NCBI RefSeq assembly: GCF_003473485.1
Contig: NC_053044.1
Location: forward strand, 51,252,091 to 51,316,090
DNA from: Medicago truncatula
Taxonomy: Eukaryota; Streptophyta; Magnoliopsida; Fabales; Fabaceae
Direction of reading: 5' to 3'
DNA: 64,000 nucleotides
The first letter of the stretch is position 1. Each line of letters begins with the position of its first letter. The notes beneath the pieces are model-generated. The model ran no database searches. It worked only from the letters and a program-made list of their open reading frames with translations, and had not been told where the DNA came from. This document shows, in pieces, positions 45,745 to 59,907 of this stretch. The translations under genes were made by a program, and so were the position numbers.

Positions 45745-46573
45745 ACACAGTTAATCAATTAATATTAGGTAGTTAAAAACCGTTAGGGCAGTTTGTTACA
45801 ATTTCTATAGTTTGTTATGATCTATGTTAATTCCTATCTTCTTCTCTCTTTTATGTAAACACATATGCATGTACTTTTATTCATTGAATCAGTTGATAAA
45901 GTAAATCACATTCATCTTCACGAATGACTCACTATAAATTAGATCATTTCCGTATTTTATATAAACATACAAAAAATCTCACATTATCTAGTGCTTGAGT
46001 AGTTGTAATAATATGTTTATATGACACCATCCCTACTCCCTAATGCCCTATCCTATCATTGCCTAGAATTTTGTTTTATACTATAAATATGTGAAAATAA
46101 CTGTATACCTGTATGCGTACGTACCAGCTAAATATAGTCGAGTTTTGTGACAAATTATATGCTTCAATATATCTATCGACACACGTGTTTCTAAGAGAGA
46201 AACCTCACGTAAGTAGTGTGAATTAGTAGATTCTGCACTTCAATTTTGATCCATGACCAGTGCTGCAAAAGATCTAGTTAGAACACAATGATATACCATG
46301 CATGATTAAAATTCACAAACAATTTAATTAAAAGTACTGCATTGACAACGATTATATTTAGCACATGAAAAAGTCTTAAACAGCACACAAATTCTATATA
46401 TCTCTAGTTAATTACATATATCTAGCTAAAGTTTATAACATATATGGGAATCAAATTATAATGCAAGCTTTTTTTTTCCTTCTACAAATTGTTATTGTAT
46501 AATCCCAACTCAGCAATATAGATGATAGTAATGTACATGATGCCATACATATAATATAGTTATAGCTCCCTAG
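45745..46573. other. Intergenic, MYB gene 3' side
   Basis: AT-rich, no gene recognised. The part near 46400-46573 probably includes the MYB 3' untranslated region. Confidence 0.4.
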
Positions 46574-47824
46574 CTAGCTAGGGTAAGTACTCAACTCTTG
46601 AAATACACATTCTTGTGGCTTCTCTTCTTGGAAATTGGATGCAACAAGAGAAGGATATATCATACTACTACTGCTCTGATCAGTCTCACCCCAGTTACTA
46701 CTTTGCCCACAAATTGTACCATCCATTTCTTCTCCATATATGAATTCCAACCCACTTAACTTTTGTGGATAATAATTATTATTACTACTAGATGTTGTTG
46801 TTTCAGTGAAACTTCCTTGTCCTTGTACCAATTCTTGTCCTGCTACTCCCTCAACACAATATTGGTTAGTTTGAGTTTGTGAGAAATATTGCAAGATTTG
46901 GTTGTTGTTAATAGAGTTGATGCAACCAGAAATATAATTTGCTTGTTGTTCTTCATGAACTTGTTGTCTTGAAAGAACACCACCATCATGTAATGGATAA
47001 TAATCATCATCTTCATTAGAGAATCTCCCACCAAGCTTGATTAGAAATTTTCTAATAGAATCTTGATCGTTGAAACTAGAACCTTGGTTTGTGTAGGTCA
47101 ACGATGGATGAATATTTTGTGGCCAACAATATGGTTGTAAAATATGTTGATCAGAAATTAAATTAGATGAAGAATTCTCACTCCTTCTTCCATTGCTCTC
47201 ATGATTAGCACTAGCTAATAATTTATTACGTGCTTGTAATTGTTGTTCTTTACGATGCTTCCCAAAAAGCTTCTTTTTCAGTTTTGTGTTCCAATAGTTC
47301 TTTATATCATTATCGGTTCTTCCGGGCAATTGACCCGCAATCACCGACCATCTGCGCGCGGCATCAAACAAATTAAACCGAAATTAATAAGCATAATTGT
47401 TTTGCTTTATACACCGATATTTCAGATTAAATACATGTTGTTGTCACTAAAATTGATATATACATAGTACACTTACCTGCTTCCAATAGTAACATAAAGG
47501 CTGCAAATGATGTTGTCTTCTTCTTCGGTGAAACCACCGTGCTTGATGTTAGGGCGAAGATAGTTTAGCCACCTCAGCCGACAACTTTTGCCACATCGCT
47601 TAAGACCTAATTATTCAAAATCAAAACTCTTTGAAGATAATTTTCTTTGCTCATGAATAATTAATATTGATATATAAATTATACATACCAATCTTTTGTG
47701 GCAAAGTGATCCAGTTACCACCGGTTCCATGCTCTTGGATGTAGGATTTGAGCTTGTCATCTTCTTCTGGTGACCAAGGTCCTTTCTTCACGTTTGCTTT
47801 GTCACAGCAAGGTGCCCTTCCCAT
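46574..47824 (-). CDS. R2R3-MYB transcription factor, RAX/MYB36 group
   Basis: Three exons (47689-47824, 47477-47606, 46574-47351) give 347 residues. R2 and R3 repeats occupy about residues 10-115: [57 protein letters not shown], and [20 protein letters not shown]. The regularly spaced Trp residues are complete except for the usual aliphatic replacement in R3. The GTGGNW, IKHGGF and ICSLY wording places it in Arabidopsis subgroup 14 (MYB36/37/38/68/84/87), regulators of axillary meristems and of endodermal Casparian-strip formation. Which of these roles applies cannot be told here. The C-terminal 230 residues are Asn/Gln/Ser-rich, as in activation regions, and include [20 protein letters not shown]. 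Intron positions (codon for Gly in LPQKIG and Arg in GSRWS) are the conserved ones for R2R3-MYBs. Confidence 0.94.
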
Positions 47825-47907
47825 CTTGATTTTCTGAATCAATGAGTGTGAGTGAGAGAGAAAGAGAGAATAAGGATGAATCCAAGAAGATCCACCAATT
47901 GTAGTAT

Positions 47908-47917
47908 TTTTATATAA
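47908..47917 (-). promoter_or_regulatory. TATA box of the MYB gene
   Basis: On the minus strand CTTATATAAAAATA lies about 90 bp upstream of the ATG. It is followed by a GA-rich leader (agagagaaagagag on the plus strand near 47853-47867). Confidence 0.55.
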
Positions 47918-47924
47918 GGGTGTG

Positions 47925-50900
47925 GCAGAAAAGTAAGGTATTTGTATAGAAATATTTCAGATATTTAGTATTGCCAGAATAGGAGAATAAGGTTTGTTCT
48001 TCTTGTCTTTCTTTAAACACGAATCCTATTATTTTTACTTCCAACTTAACTTTTTTCAATTCCACTCTCACCCTCACTAGTTATACAACATGTTTACTCT
48101 AGCTACATACATTCTTTAATTTTTATCAGTACCCGGTTCCTTTTTTTATTTCTATTCTTAATTAGTAAATTGGTTTTCACATTACTTTTTTATGGTAGCC
48201 TTGATTAAACAAGAGATATTAAAATAATATAGAAATTGCACTGATAATAAGATTTTATTACAATTTTGTCAGTTATTACGGTCCTATCTAACTCGAGGGT
48301 ACTGTAGTGTGCATGTAGAAGATATCCCCATTCACACATAAAAATACATCAAAGGATGCAATAAAACTTATATAGTGAATAAGAACAACTATAGAATATA
48401 CAAATTGTTTCTTGGTGCATAAGAATATGTCTTATTCTAACTTTTTCATGTTGGGGGTGAATTTATTGAGTCAAAGGCTACAAGAGCTTAGTTTTAAAAA
48501 GTCAAAGTTAATCAATAAGAGATGAACATGGAAGGGATAAAGATTAATTTAGAGAGGCATGATGAAGATTCAAATGAGGAATGTGAAAGCTAAAATTAGT
48601 AAATGTAAGATGAATATGGCTACCGTAAAAACTCAATTGAATGAAACACAATTGTAGTTGGAAGAAGGAGAAACTTAAGAAACGTATAATTGCATTATGT
48701 TTTTCGTGAATGTATAATTGCAACTTTTATTTTTTATTTTTTAAATCAGTATATTAAATATCACAAGGCTCCCCAAAGTCAAACAACCAACTAGTCTAAG
48801 AATTCAAGAGACATAGTAAATTTGTAGGGTCAGTAATTCTAATTTACAAACCAAACTTCACCCAAGTAAGGAAATCAATCCACATACGTTGAAATTTATC
48901 ATCAGCTGTCAAATCACTCTTATTTCCTATGCAAACCTTTGAAAGCTTATGGAGTTTCTAGAAGCAAATTAGAGATAGGGCACTACTTCCATTGATACCA
49001 CGTGGAAAATTTGTACTTTTGTAGGCTTTTTTTCTTTTCTTTTTTGGTTGGTGAACAAATAAAATGACCAACAATAATTGTATACTTCTCTCGATCTCTC
49101 ATTTTTCGAGACATATAATAAGCCCCCACAAATGAAAAGGGGTGAAAAAAAATCAAATTCAATATATCTATTTATCTATTGGAGGTCATTTTGTTTGAAC
49201 TTAAATGATCATTCTTTACAATTGTATACGAAGAATACTTGTTTACTCCTAAAAAAATTATGGTAGTTGGGAGGAAAACTCAAAGACATGACTAATTAAA
49301 AATTCCCGAAACATTGATTAGCAAATAATTGAAACACACTCTTATTTTAGAGGATTAGAAGCACACTTTATTGTATTTTGCATCATGCACGCATTAGTTT
49401 TACATATTTAGAAATTTACTATTCCAATAATATGGTAAAAACATATATATGCATGGTGTAAGACTATTTTACCTATACAAAGTCAATATATCCGAATCAA
49501 TATGGGTATTGATTTCCAAACTTGATTTAAATTTTGACCAATAAGTTTGAAAATTTTGTCATTGTTTGACAATTCCTCCGTAGTCAGTCAGTAGTAAAGC
49601 TGAAGCTAACTTCCTCTCCAGGCTTTGTTTATCTTTATCCACCAACTTAAAAAGGATTCTTCGATAACAAGAAAACAAAAGTATAGATGAAACACAAAAG
49701 GAGATTGATGAATCCGAGATGCACTTATGACATGATCTGATTTTATTTTCATAGGAAAAGGAAATAAATCATTCATACAAAAATATAAGGAATCATTAGT
49801 ATTAACAAAAATCAACTCAAATTAACTAACTATAAAGGCATGATTGAGTGCATATTCCCTATCGAAATTAATTGTCATGGAAGGATTGTGAATGTGGAAT
49901 TTTGGAAAAGATGTTCCTCCTTAAAATGGACATGGAAAAAACAGTGGGCGGTGAAAATGAAGGTTTCTTGAGTCAAACAATTAATTTGACTTTGTTGTAT
50001 GATTTGGGAGCGGATACATTGAACAGTACCAATTTGCTTTTGCTATATAATTCTACGTGGCTTCTTTAGTTGCTCAATATAGGTCCTACTTGGACTGACC
50101 AGGGATCCAGGGTGGATGTACCTTGACCTAATGAAGGTCAAATTGTGATTTATGACCACAACATAATGTATGTGTGTCATTTGTTTCTTCTTCCTTTTAG
50201 GAGTATTTCAAAGGATAGACAGTCGACACATAATGCTAAGAGGAGACAAAGAGTAGTACATCATAAACCAAATATGATAAATAAAGACTCATATAACATC
50301 CACAATTGAGACATCTATTTTTAGATACATAATAATTACTTGATGCCTCAAACTTAGCAATTTACACAAATATCTTAAAGAGAAATGATATTTGTACAAC
50401 CATTTTGTGATAATTTTTTGACAACTTTCTCTTACATACTCACATTATACTCTTATTCTCTCTCTTTCTTTTTCTCTCCATTGTTTTTGACCAATGAAAA
50501 GAGAGAAAAAAGAGGCTGTCACAAGAGTTGTTTCAAATAGATGTTCAAATATCACTACTCTATCTTAAGTATGATTCATTACTCATATTTCAATAACTTT
50601 ATACTATTATATTTTAAATATTGCATCATGTTAACTTGTGTTCTAAGGATGCATGCTAAGGAATCTAAAAAAAGCAACTTTGCATTGAAAAATATAATAT
50701 TTTAATTTTTAAAAAGTCGAATGCATGAATTTTGATAGATATATTTCTATAATGAGTTCCTTAACATGTGTCCTTGAGGACACAAATTAACATTTGCCTT
50801 TCATATTTTGATATTAAAATATGTGAGTTGAGATCTACCTTAAGACCTTCTTAGCCACTCAATAATTTCTCTACTATGAGGTACCTAGTCTTAAGATGGA

Positions 50901-51794
50901 GAGATCCCCATATAAGATGATCTTACTTTTTTTACATTTATTCAACATTTCATTTTCTCCTCATTTTTCTCTTGTTATCAGATCATCAAACCATCATGTC
51001 ACTTTTTTTTTTTTTCTTTGTTTGAAAATGTATACAACCTCAAGGGTGTACGCATTACATTTTCCTAAAAAAATAAAAAAAGTAGACAAAGATACACCAC
51101 ATATTAAAATTTTGAGGAGCTTTATGAAAACTCTTTTTTTATATTTTTTTCTAACATATTTTTTTATTGAATGAAATCTGTATGTATGGATCACACCATT
51201 TTAAGTGGAACTTAATTTTAATATGTAAAATCCACCTTAACTTAATCTAAGAATTTATTGAAAAGAGGTTTATGGCACTTTTCTAAAAAATAAAATAAAA
51301 AAAATTAACCATGTGATTAGGTGCATGATATCATACTGATGTATTTGAAAACTGCGTAAGAAATTACCTTAATTTACTAAAAAAATAAAACTAACAAACA
51401 TACTCAAAATAACTAGAAATTAGCAATCTTTAATCAACAACAGAACAAACCTAATAAATTTCAGTAGAGCCACAAGTTTTTCCTTCTCTTTTTGTTATTT
51501 TAATACTCTGGATCATTACATGCCTATCAACAAGAATTGAGTTTCCATCCAATCACATAACATAATGCATGCAGTCACACAATTAGAAATATGTACACCA
51601 AACCCAAACACAAGAATTAAAATACAGCCCCTTGGTGTCACTCTAATATATGTACACAATATGTGTAGAGACCACAAAGTTATTTTGACCATTTTTCACA
51701 TAGGGTACGTAGCATGTTAAGAACAACTTATCTTACAAACTTATATTTCTTTGATGCCATTTCAATGCCAAAATAATTTAATCTATGTACACAC
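47925..51794. other. Intergenic between MYB and aminotransferase genes
   Basis: About 3.9 kb of AT-rich sequence, probably containing the MYB promoter at its left end and the aminotransferase 3' UTR at its right end. No coding exons, RNA genes or clean element boundaries were recognised. Confidence 0.4.
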
Positions 51795-54700
51795 TTAATC
51801 AAATTCAACAATCCATCCCTTCTTATCTTCAATACTACCTGTTTGTATTCCTAAAATGGTCTTGCACAGCTCTTGACAAATTGTTCCAGAACCTGTTTTA
51901 TAGTCCACCCTGCATATATATATATATATATATATATATAAACAATATTTCAGGCACGTCTGGGCGATATTACTAGTGTTTCATAAAAGTGCGATAAAAA
52001 GAAATACTACAAGTAATTAAGACTGATAATGTATATGTATCTTCACTCAAAACAAAAAGGTTGACAATATATACTTGACTTGCATTACATCCTTGTAATT
52101 CACTCTTTTTTCTGCATCCTTTGTATCTAATAAATATGTTTCCAATCAATTACTTTACCTTTTATTCTGGTATGTGATGCTCCCTACAGGAGCAACACCA
52201 ACGGCAGTTCCTGTACAGAAAACTTCATCTGCCTCAGTCAATTCATCCACAGCAACAACGCGCTCTTCCACCTGAACCAATTTGATCTTAATCAATTAAC
52301 ACACTTGAAAGATAAAATCATATATAAATAGCAAAATTGGCTAACCAAAATTGGCTAACACACTTGAAATCCAACCACAGTATACTATATGTATTCTATA
52401 ATTTCTATTGTTTGAGGTCATGGACAAGAATCTTTCTAAGTTATTTTTTTTAAAGCGAACAAACAATGATACATATATATGTTTGCTCAAACTTATATTA
52501 TATTGTGAATCATCTAAAATTGAAAGATAAACAATCTCTCATACAATAAGAAATATAGCGCAGAAGATGAAAATGATGTATGATACGACTTTAATTTTTC
52601 TGAAAACTTCAACATTAAAAATTCTTTCGGTAAAAAAAAATCAACTAACAATAACTTAATGAAAGACTATTCATATTTATTATGTATATATCAGAAAGAT
52701 TGGTCGTAATTCAGATAGAAACCAGAAAGCAACAAAATGCAGAATGTTTATGATGTCTCATAATCATAAAGTAGCCACAAAGATTAAACGATTATGGTAT
52801 AATACTACCTGATAACCCAAATCACTGCCAATTTCAATGACACTTTTTCTTGTGATTCCGGAAAGTATGGTTCCACTGATAGCAGGCGTTGAAATGGTTT
52901 TGCCCTAAGAAATTGAAATCCAAGTTAGATTGAGATCGTTTGACCAGTTGCAAATATAACAGATAGAATATAGTACATATTGAGTTTCACCAAATCAGTT
53001 AGAACATGCACAACTAGGAAAGTAACAATTCATGCGATTATCCGAAAACCAGAATTTAAATAAACCCTATGCTTTCTATATCTTGCAATTTTTGCATGAT
53101 CAAATGATTTACTAAATATTGAGAATAGCCCCCCCTTCATTCCAATCCTTAGTTTTTAGCAAAGTACATAGTGTAACAAACTTTTGGTGACAAGTTTCTT
53201 TCTTTTATTGTATGTTTGTCTTTCTTTTACATTAGATTAGATTAAACCCTATCATCAGAACCTCTAGCTCTGAACTTTTCCATGTATACTCATGTCAGCT
53301 TGCAGCAAGCACTTGTTTTAACTTATTGCATTTTGCTTTTCATTGCTAATAATATTTTGAGTATTGCAATTTGCAACAAGCTTAAGAAAACAACACACCT
53401 TACATAAATAAATAAATTGATTGGAATAATACCTTGGCAATAAAAATGTTACAAGAAGAGACCTCCTCCAGATTTTTCTTACTGTTTGAATCAAGGTATA
53501 ACACATCCGAAAATCCTCTGCTCTTGGCTCTATTTTGTGCCATCAAGACCTACATGTCAAGGCAATCAGTGCTATGCTATTGAGTGCTACGGTGATGTAT
53601 GTGTGATGTGGTTCAGCATTAGGTACATTAGTTAAAAACAAGGCGATTAAAATGAATCACATTCGATCACTCAAATTATTACCAGTGTCGGTGTGTGATT
53701 TATGTGTTTGTGCTTCATATGCATTTATAAGTGCGTGATTGGATAGACGGATTTGAAAGTGACTTTAGCAGAATCACGTTACAACCATAATTATTACAAA
53801 AGCTACATTTCATAACTTCAACAAAATCACAATTCCACCACTATTTCATTTAACTCGCTGCAAATCCAACCATGCACCAAGTAAAACTAGGCATTAGTTT
53901 AAATAACATTTGTTTGAATTGAGTAATGATTTGAAATACGGTACCGGTGCATAATTGGAAATGGTTTTAACGCTTCCAGTCCCGCGTTGCGAAGCACGGT
54001 CAAAATCCTCTTCCACGTACAAATTAAGTGGCGCAGAACCTTCCTGTCAAGTTAACAAACCATCATAATTGGTGTTAATAAACCCTCCAGCTGCAATGTG
54101 CAAAAACAAGCAACTAAATAAATAAATAAAATTTCACTAACCTTGAAATAGTTGCGAACAGGGGAAGCATATATGAGGAATGTGTATTCAGGTGCTGGAG
54201 CCAAACCAAGAACCGGACCACTTCCTAAGAGCAGTGGCCTAAGATACAACGATCCTTTGCCCGGTGGAGGAACCTATACATTAATAATTGGTCTAAGTGA
54301 CAATGTTCGAATTAATGTAGCACACTTATTAAGAGCATTATTAAGTTTTGGTTCAAATTTAATTAAAATGGACACATGAGGAATAACTCTTACGTACCCA
54401 ACGCTTATTTGCTAGAGCAGTTTGCTTCAAGGCATCAACAAATTGATCAATGGAAGGTGCTGTCATGCACATTCTTTCAGCACCAATCTTCATGCGAATA
54501 GCATTTTCTTCTGGACGGAATAGCAGCAGCTGCCCATTTTCCTTTCTGTATGCTTTCGTGCCTTCGAATAATCCCTATATTTTTAAAAAAGAAATTAATA
54601 TCTATGCTCGATTGGTGTAAAAACTTATTTACACATGTATTCAATCAAATCATATCACCTAAGCATCATAAAGTGATTTAATTTGATATATGTGTAAAAA

Positions 54701-57700
54701 AATTAAATTGTCAATATGTACAAATTAAATCATTTAAAAAAAATGAACTATATGCATCGTGCATCACTATTTTCTATGGATTTAAACGTTATTCACACTC
54801 CGTGTAAGCCGATACAATAACATTAAAGTCAATATCATTTATTGAATGTCGATGTAAAATTGATTTACGCTTGTTTACTACCATATTGTTTGGCAACCAG
54901 TTCATTCATTCATAATGTAATTTTGTGCTGATACAAGAAGAGAGCGTACCACATATGAACAAATATCTTCTATCTTTTTGGTAGGAAAGGTAAAGTTACT
55001 TTAGGCAAATTTTGAATGAACTAGGAGAGATGGTGATGTTTAAATTGGCGGGGAATCCATGTTGAAGTTTATAGGGGGTTCATGCCCCCACAAAGATTTT
55101 TTTTTTTTTTTTTAAATATACAGATTAATTTTTGTTTGTCCATAAAAAAATAGTTGTTTTCAAAAATATTTTTTTTAACAAATAGTAGAAAGCTATAAGA
55201 GATAAAATAAAAGCTTAATATATGCTTTGGTCCCTTAATTTATTTTTGGATTTCATTTTGGTCCTCTAATTATAAATCTTCTTCCGTTTACTATTTTGGT
55301 CCTCTCCGTTAGTTTTTTCAAAAACTGTTAAACCCTTGTCCACATGTCATTTAAGATTTGTGATCAAGGATTAGATTTGAAAAGTACGCAAGTATACAAT
55401 GGACTCACAACATATGATCATTTCTATTTCTTTTATTTTCCTAAAAATAAAAATTTAAAATCACCATCAATCTTCATCTTTTTATATATTTTTTTTAAAA
55501 ATTGATATCTAGATTTTTAAAATTAAATATTTTCCAAAATTTTGTAGAAAAAATTTAAAAAAACCTTTTTTATCGAAAAAAAAACTGACCTTTTTTTTAA
55601 ATTTCGTTAAAAAAAAAATATGACAATTTTTTATATATTTTCTAAACAAAAGGTCAGATTTTTTTTTTGAAAAAAAGGCTTTTTTTAATTTTTTCTACAA
55701 AAATCTGGATAATTTTTTTTTGAAAAAAATTTATTCCAAAAATTTTATAAAATCTTTTTCAAAATTTGAAAAAAAAAAGCCAGATTTTTTTTTCGAAAAA
55801 ATGTTTTTTAAATTTTTTCTACAAAATTATGAATACAAATTTTTTTAAAAATATATAAAATCTAAAAAAAAATTCCAGAATTTTTATAAAATATTTTTCA
55901 AAATTTAAAAAAAATTCTGGAAAATATATAAAAAATTCAGATTTTTATAAATCTGAAATAAAATTAGAAAAAAAAACTAACGCTTGATCACCAATCTTAA
56001 ATGACATGTGGACAAGGGTTAACTGTTTTTGAAAAAAAAAATAACGGAGAGGACCAAAATAGTAAACGGCAGAAGATTTATAGGACCAAATTGAGACACT
56101 TTATAGTTAACGGACCAAAATGAAATCCAAAAATAAGTTAAGGGACCAAAGCATGTATTAAGCCTAAAATAAAATAATAAGAAATAATTTGATCATTTAT
56201 TTCTGAAACTTTTACTACTTTTTCAAAACTAAGCATATAAAATGTATCATAGTTTGATAAAAATATGATCCTATATACTATAGACAATCTTAGGAAGTTG
56301 TGTTTTTTATGCAACAATAAAAATTTTAATTAGGAGAGACACATGTTGTGCGGTAAGCATGAGGTAAACGTCTTATATTGAATGAAAAAATTGAATGCTA
56401 AACAATATATAAGTGTGGGGATTTATAAATCTAATGTCTTAAAATTTTGGATTAAGAAGTGATGTTCATCTCACTTATACAATTGCTCTTGAACCAATAT
56501 GGATGATCTATCGTCTCCCTATCTTTGTATGGCTAGTGTGAACTATCAATCAAACTCATTGAACAGTTACATTAAAATTCCATCAACGGCAGAATTCCTA
56601 TATACATATGTATTTTGTTAAAACTTAAAACGTTTTTCTTTTTAAACAAATTTCTTAGGAAATTTTTCTTTTTAAACCTATATACTATTTACTTGCCCCC
56701 AAATAAACAAATTTCTGGAATCATATCGTTGGTTAATAAAGAACTTGGTAGGGATGAGATTATTATGAATTAGCCATAACAGAGATGAGATCATTAAGAG
56801 GCCATAGTGATTTAAAAGATAATTTTTTTTCTTACCCTCTAATCTTCTCGCGTGTCCTATCTTTGGGTTCAAATATTCAAAAAAAAATGTAGGGTTTTTT
56901 TAATGTGTTCTAAGCTTTGAAAATATAGTTTGAAATCTAATGATGCATGTGTACAAGAAGCAAGTAAAATGGGATATAAAATTCACGATCGAAAGCATAT
57001 ATATGGCCTTATCGCTAGAAAGCATATATATCACCTTATCACTATAGATAGATTGGGAATGAGTTTGTCTGCTAATCAATCGAACTATTTAGGCTTTAAT
57101 ATGTGTTTCGTCCCTGCAATTAAGCGTCGTTTAAAAATTGGTCCTTGTAATCGTTAATCCTGACAAATTACTCTTGCAAAGTTTAATCATTTAAAATTTT
57201 GTCATTTGACCAACTTAATCAATTTCACGTCATTAAATTAGCAAAATAGCATAGAAAATGACAAAAATACCCCTGATGTCATCTTCTCAAAACCTTCACT
57301 CCTCTTCTCTTCTCTGCATCACGACACAACCACCAACCTCTCCATAACCTCCTTCCTCCTTCATCATCTACTCATGATTATTCATCACCTTCTCACTTTC
57401 AACTCAGAAAAATCAAAGAAAGAAGGAAAATTAAAACCAACATGACAATCAACATCCACAGAGAACACGTGAACAACAACTCCTCCACCACCGTCGCCGG
57501 CGAAAATCAGGCAGAACTCTGTCACATAAACGCCGACCTCCTCTCCATTTCCAGCGACTTCACCGAAATTCCTTCTCCGGTGATTAAATCAGTGTCGTTT
57601 TACTACATCTTATGCCATAACCAGCGGAAGTTCGACAGCATCTTTAGATTCGAAACATCAGAATTTGTTACAAACTATCATAGCATAACAGCCACAAGAT

Positions 57701-59870
57701 CCCCTTGCAACGTCAATTTGTTAAGAAGATGATTATGATGAATCGGGGCTTGAACGGAAAGACTGTTCTAGCTAGTGTTGCAACAATTGCTAAGATTATT
57801 TCCAATAAAAAATAGATGTGGAAACAGTACATAACCATGTAATTTTGGGGTGAATTTGATCACTGTAATCGTAAATTTTCACCAAAAGAACAAACTTTAT
57901 GACATATTGTAGAAATGAGATGCTAGTATTTTGTGTTTTTGAAGTGGGTTTGGTTTCAAATTTGGAACCACTTGATCCGTTTGTTAGATCTTTAATGTTT
58001 GAAATGTGGGTTTGTTTTATGTTGTTGATTGCATGAGAAAATGAATGAAAGGATGAGAAATTACGAGGCTGAATTGAAGAGGAAGAGGGAAGAGAAACTC
58101 AAATGAGTTTGAGATTGATGAATCATTGGTTGCTTGGTGATGGTGTCGTGATGCAGAGAAGAGAAGAGGAGTGAAGGTTTTGAGAAGATGACATCAGGGG
58201 TATATTTGTCCTTTCCTATGCTATTTTGCTAATTTTATGACGTGGCATTGATTAAGTTGGTCAAATGACGAAATTTTAAATGATTAAACTTTGCAAGGAT
58301 AATTTACCAGAATTAACGATTACAAAGATCAATTTTTAAACGACACCTAATTACAGGGACGAAACACATATTAAAGCCAACTATTTATTAGGATGGTGTG
58401 GACCAACCGAATGGGTACGTGACCCCATCAATAAAAGGAGTGTTTCTTGTCCTATTTTAGGTAATCTTATATCTCTCTATTACTGTTTTTCTAATATTAT
58501 TATTTTGTGACTGACTTTAGTATTTTAGGGTTTTTTTTTCCATGTAACTCCCCCTCAAACCGGCACCACCAGTGGATGGATCCACCTGGTCAAATGATTA
58601 TATAATTAGTATCAATCACTTATGTTGAAATCTTTATTTATATTGGAGGCTATATTGAGATCTTTAATTATGACATGTTTGTATTCATCTACAGCTGTGG
58701 ATAACATTGATGGTTTTGAACCTCTAAAAAAATAAAATACTACTACTACTAAAAAAAAAGTTTGACATTAGTCATCATACCTGGCCATAATTTAGGACCC
58801 CTGCTGATGGGCTAAGTTCTATGTTGCCATACCGATTAAGTTGTCCATGTCCAAAATTTTGGCCAGCACTACATTTTGTAACGTACATGAAATCGGTTGG
58901 CATGAGTCCAAACCCAAGGCTGTCCCAATCCACATTTGCGTACTCATCATCATCGCTGGATTTGTTGTTATTTTGGTACAAATTAGAGAAGAACGATGAG
59001 TCAATTAATGCACAGTAATTCCCCAAAAAAAAACTTTGCAAATTACAAATACATTGTTGTTGAGTACATGGTGCTAGTTACCTGTAAGTTGGGTCTGGAA
59101 TTGGAAGAGGGGAGGGCTGAGATGCATAGCCATTGTAAGCCCCTATCTGTTATTATGTGATTTTGTATTAAGACCATATGTTTAAATGAATGCTTCAGTC
59201 AGTTCCACAATAGGGTTTGTTTTTGCAAGTATACATTATAAGTTCTTCAATCTTTCAATTAGGGTTAGAAATGAGTCGAGCTAAGTTGAATTTAGATTAG
59301 CTTGGTTGGACTCGATAAAAATTATATTAGCTTTGAAGTTCGACTCGAGTTCGTCATAAATTTTCTTTTCAATTCGAACTCAGTCGATTCAAACTCACGA
59401 GCAACTCAGTTTAACTTGATAAGTTAAAATTGATAGCTAGCCCTTTCCTATCAAATGAACCGAAAGATAAAAATAACTATTAAAGCGATCCAAAATCTCT
59501 TATAATTGGTCTCAAAATCATATAAATAAATGGGTAATAGATCAATATTAGATTAGATGCAACACTATTAGTTACAACTTAATACATTCATTCCCACTGT
59601 ACTTGTTTGTACGTATGCAAGCTTGTATGTTGAATGATATTAACCTTTTCAATGTGGGATTATACTCTTGTCCCTGTCCTTCGTATAGTGAACATTACAT
59701 ACTCAAAATTATTCTTGCATCCTCTCTTCCTTTTTTTCTATCCTATGCAGGTAAAGATTGTGTTTACTTTATTGATTGTATTAAAAACCGTTATGAGCTT
59801 CGTTTATCTAAACAAGTTTTTTATATTAAATCCCTCAAAAAAAATTATATTAAAATAAATAATAGTAGTA

Positions 59871-59907
<37 letters not shown>

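Noticed and set aside
51911..51942. TA repeat as a regulatory element
   Set aside because: A simple microsatellite near a splice site; no evidence for function.
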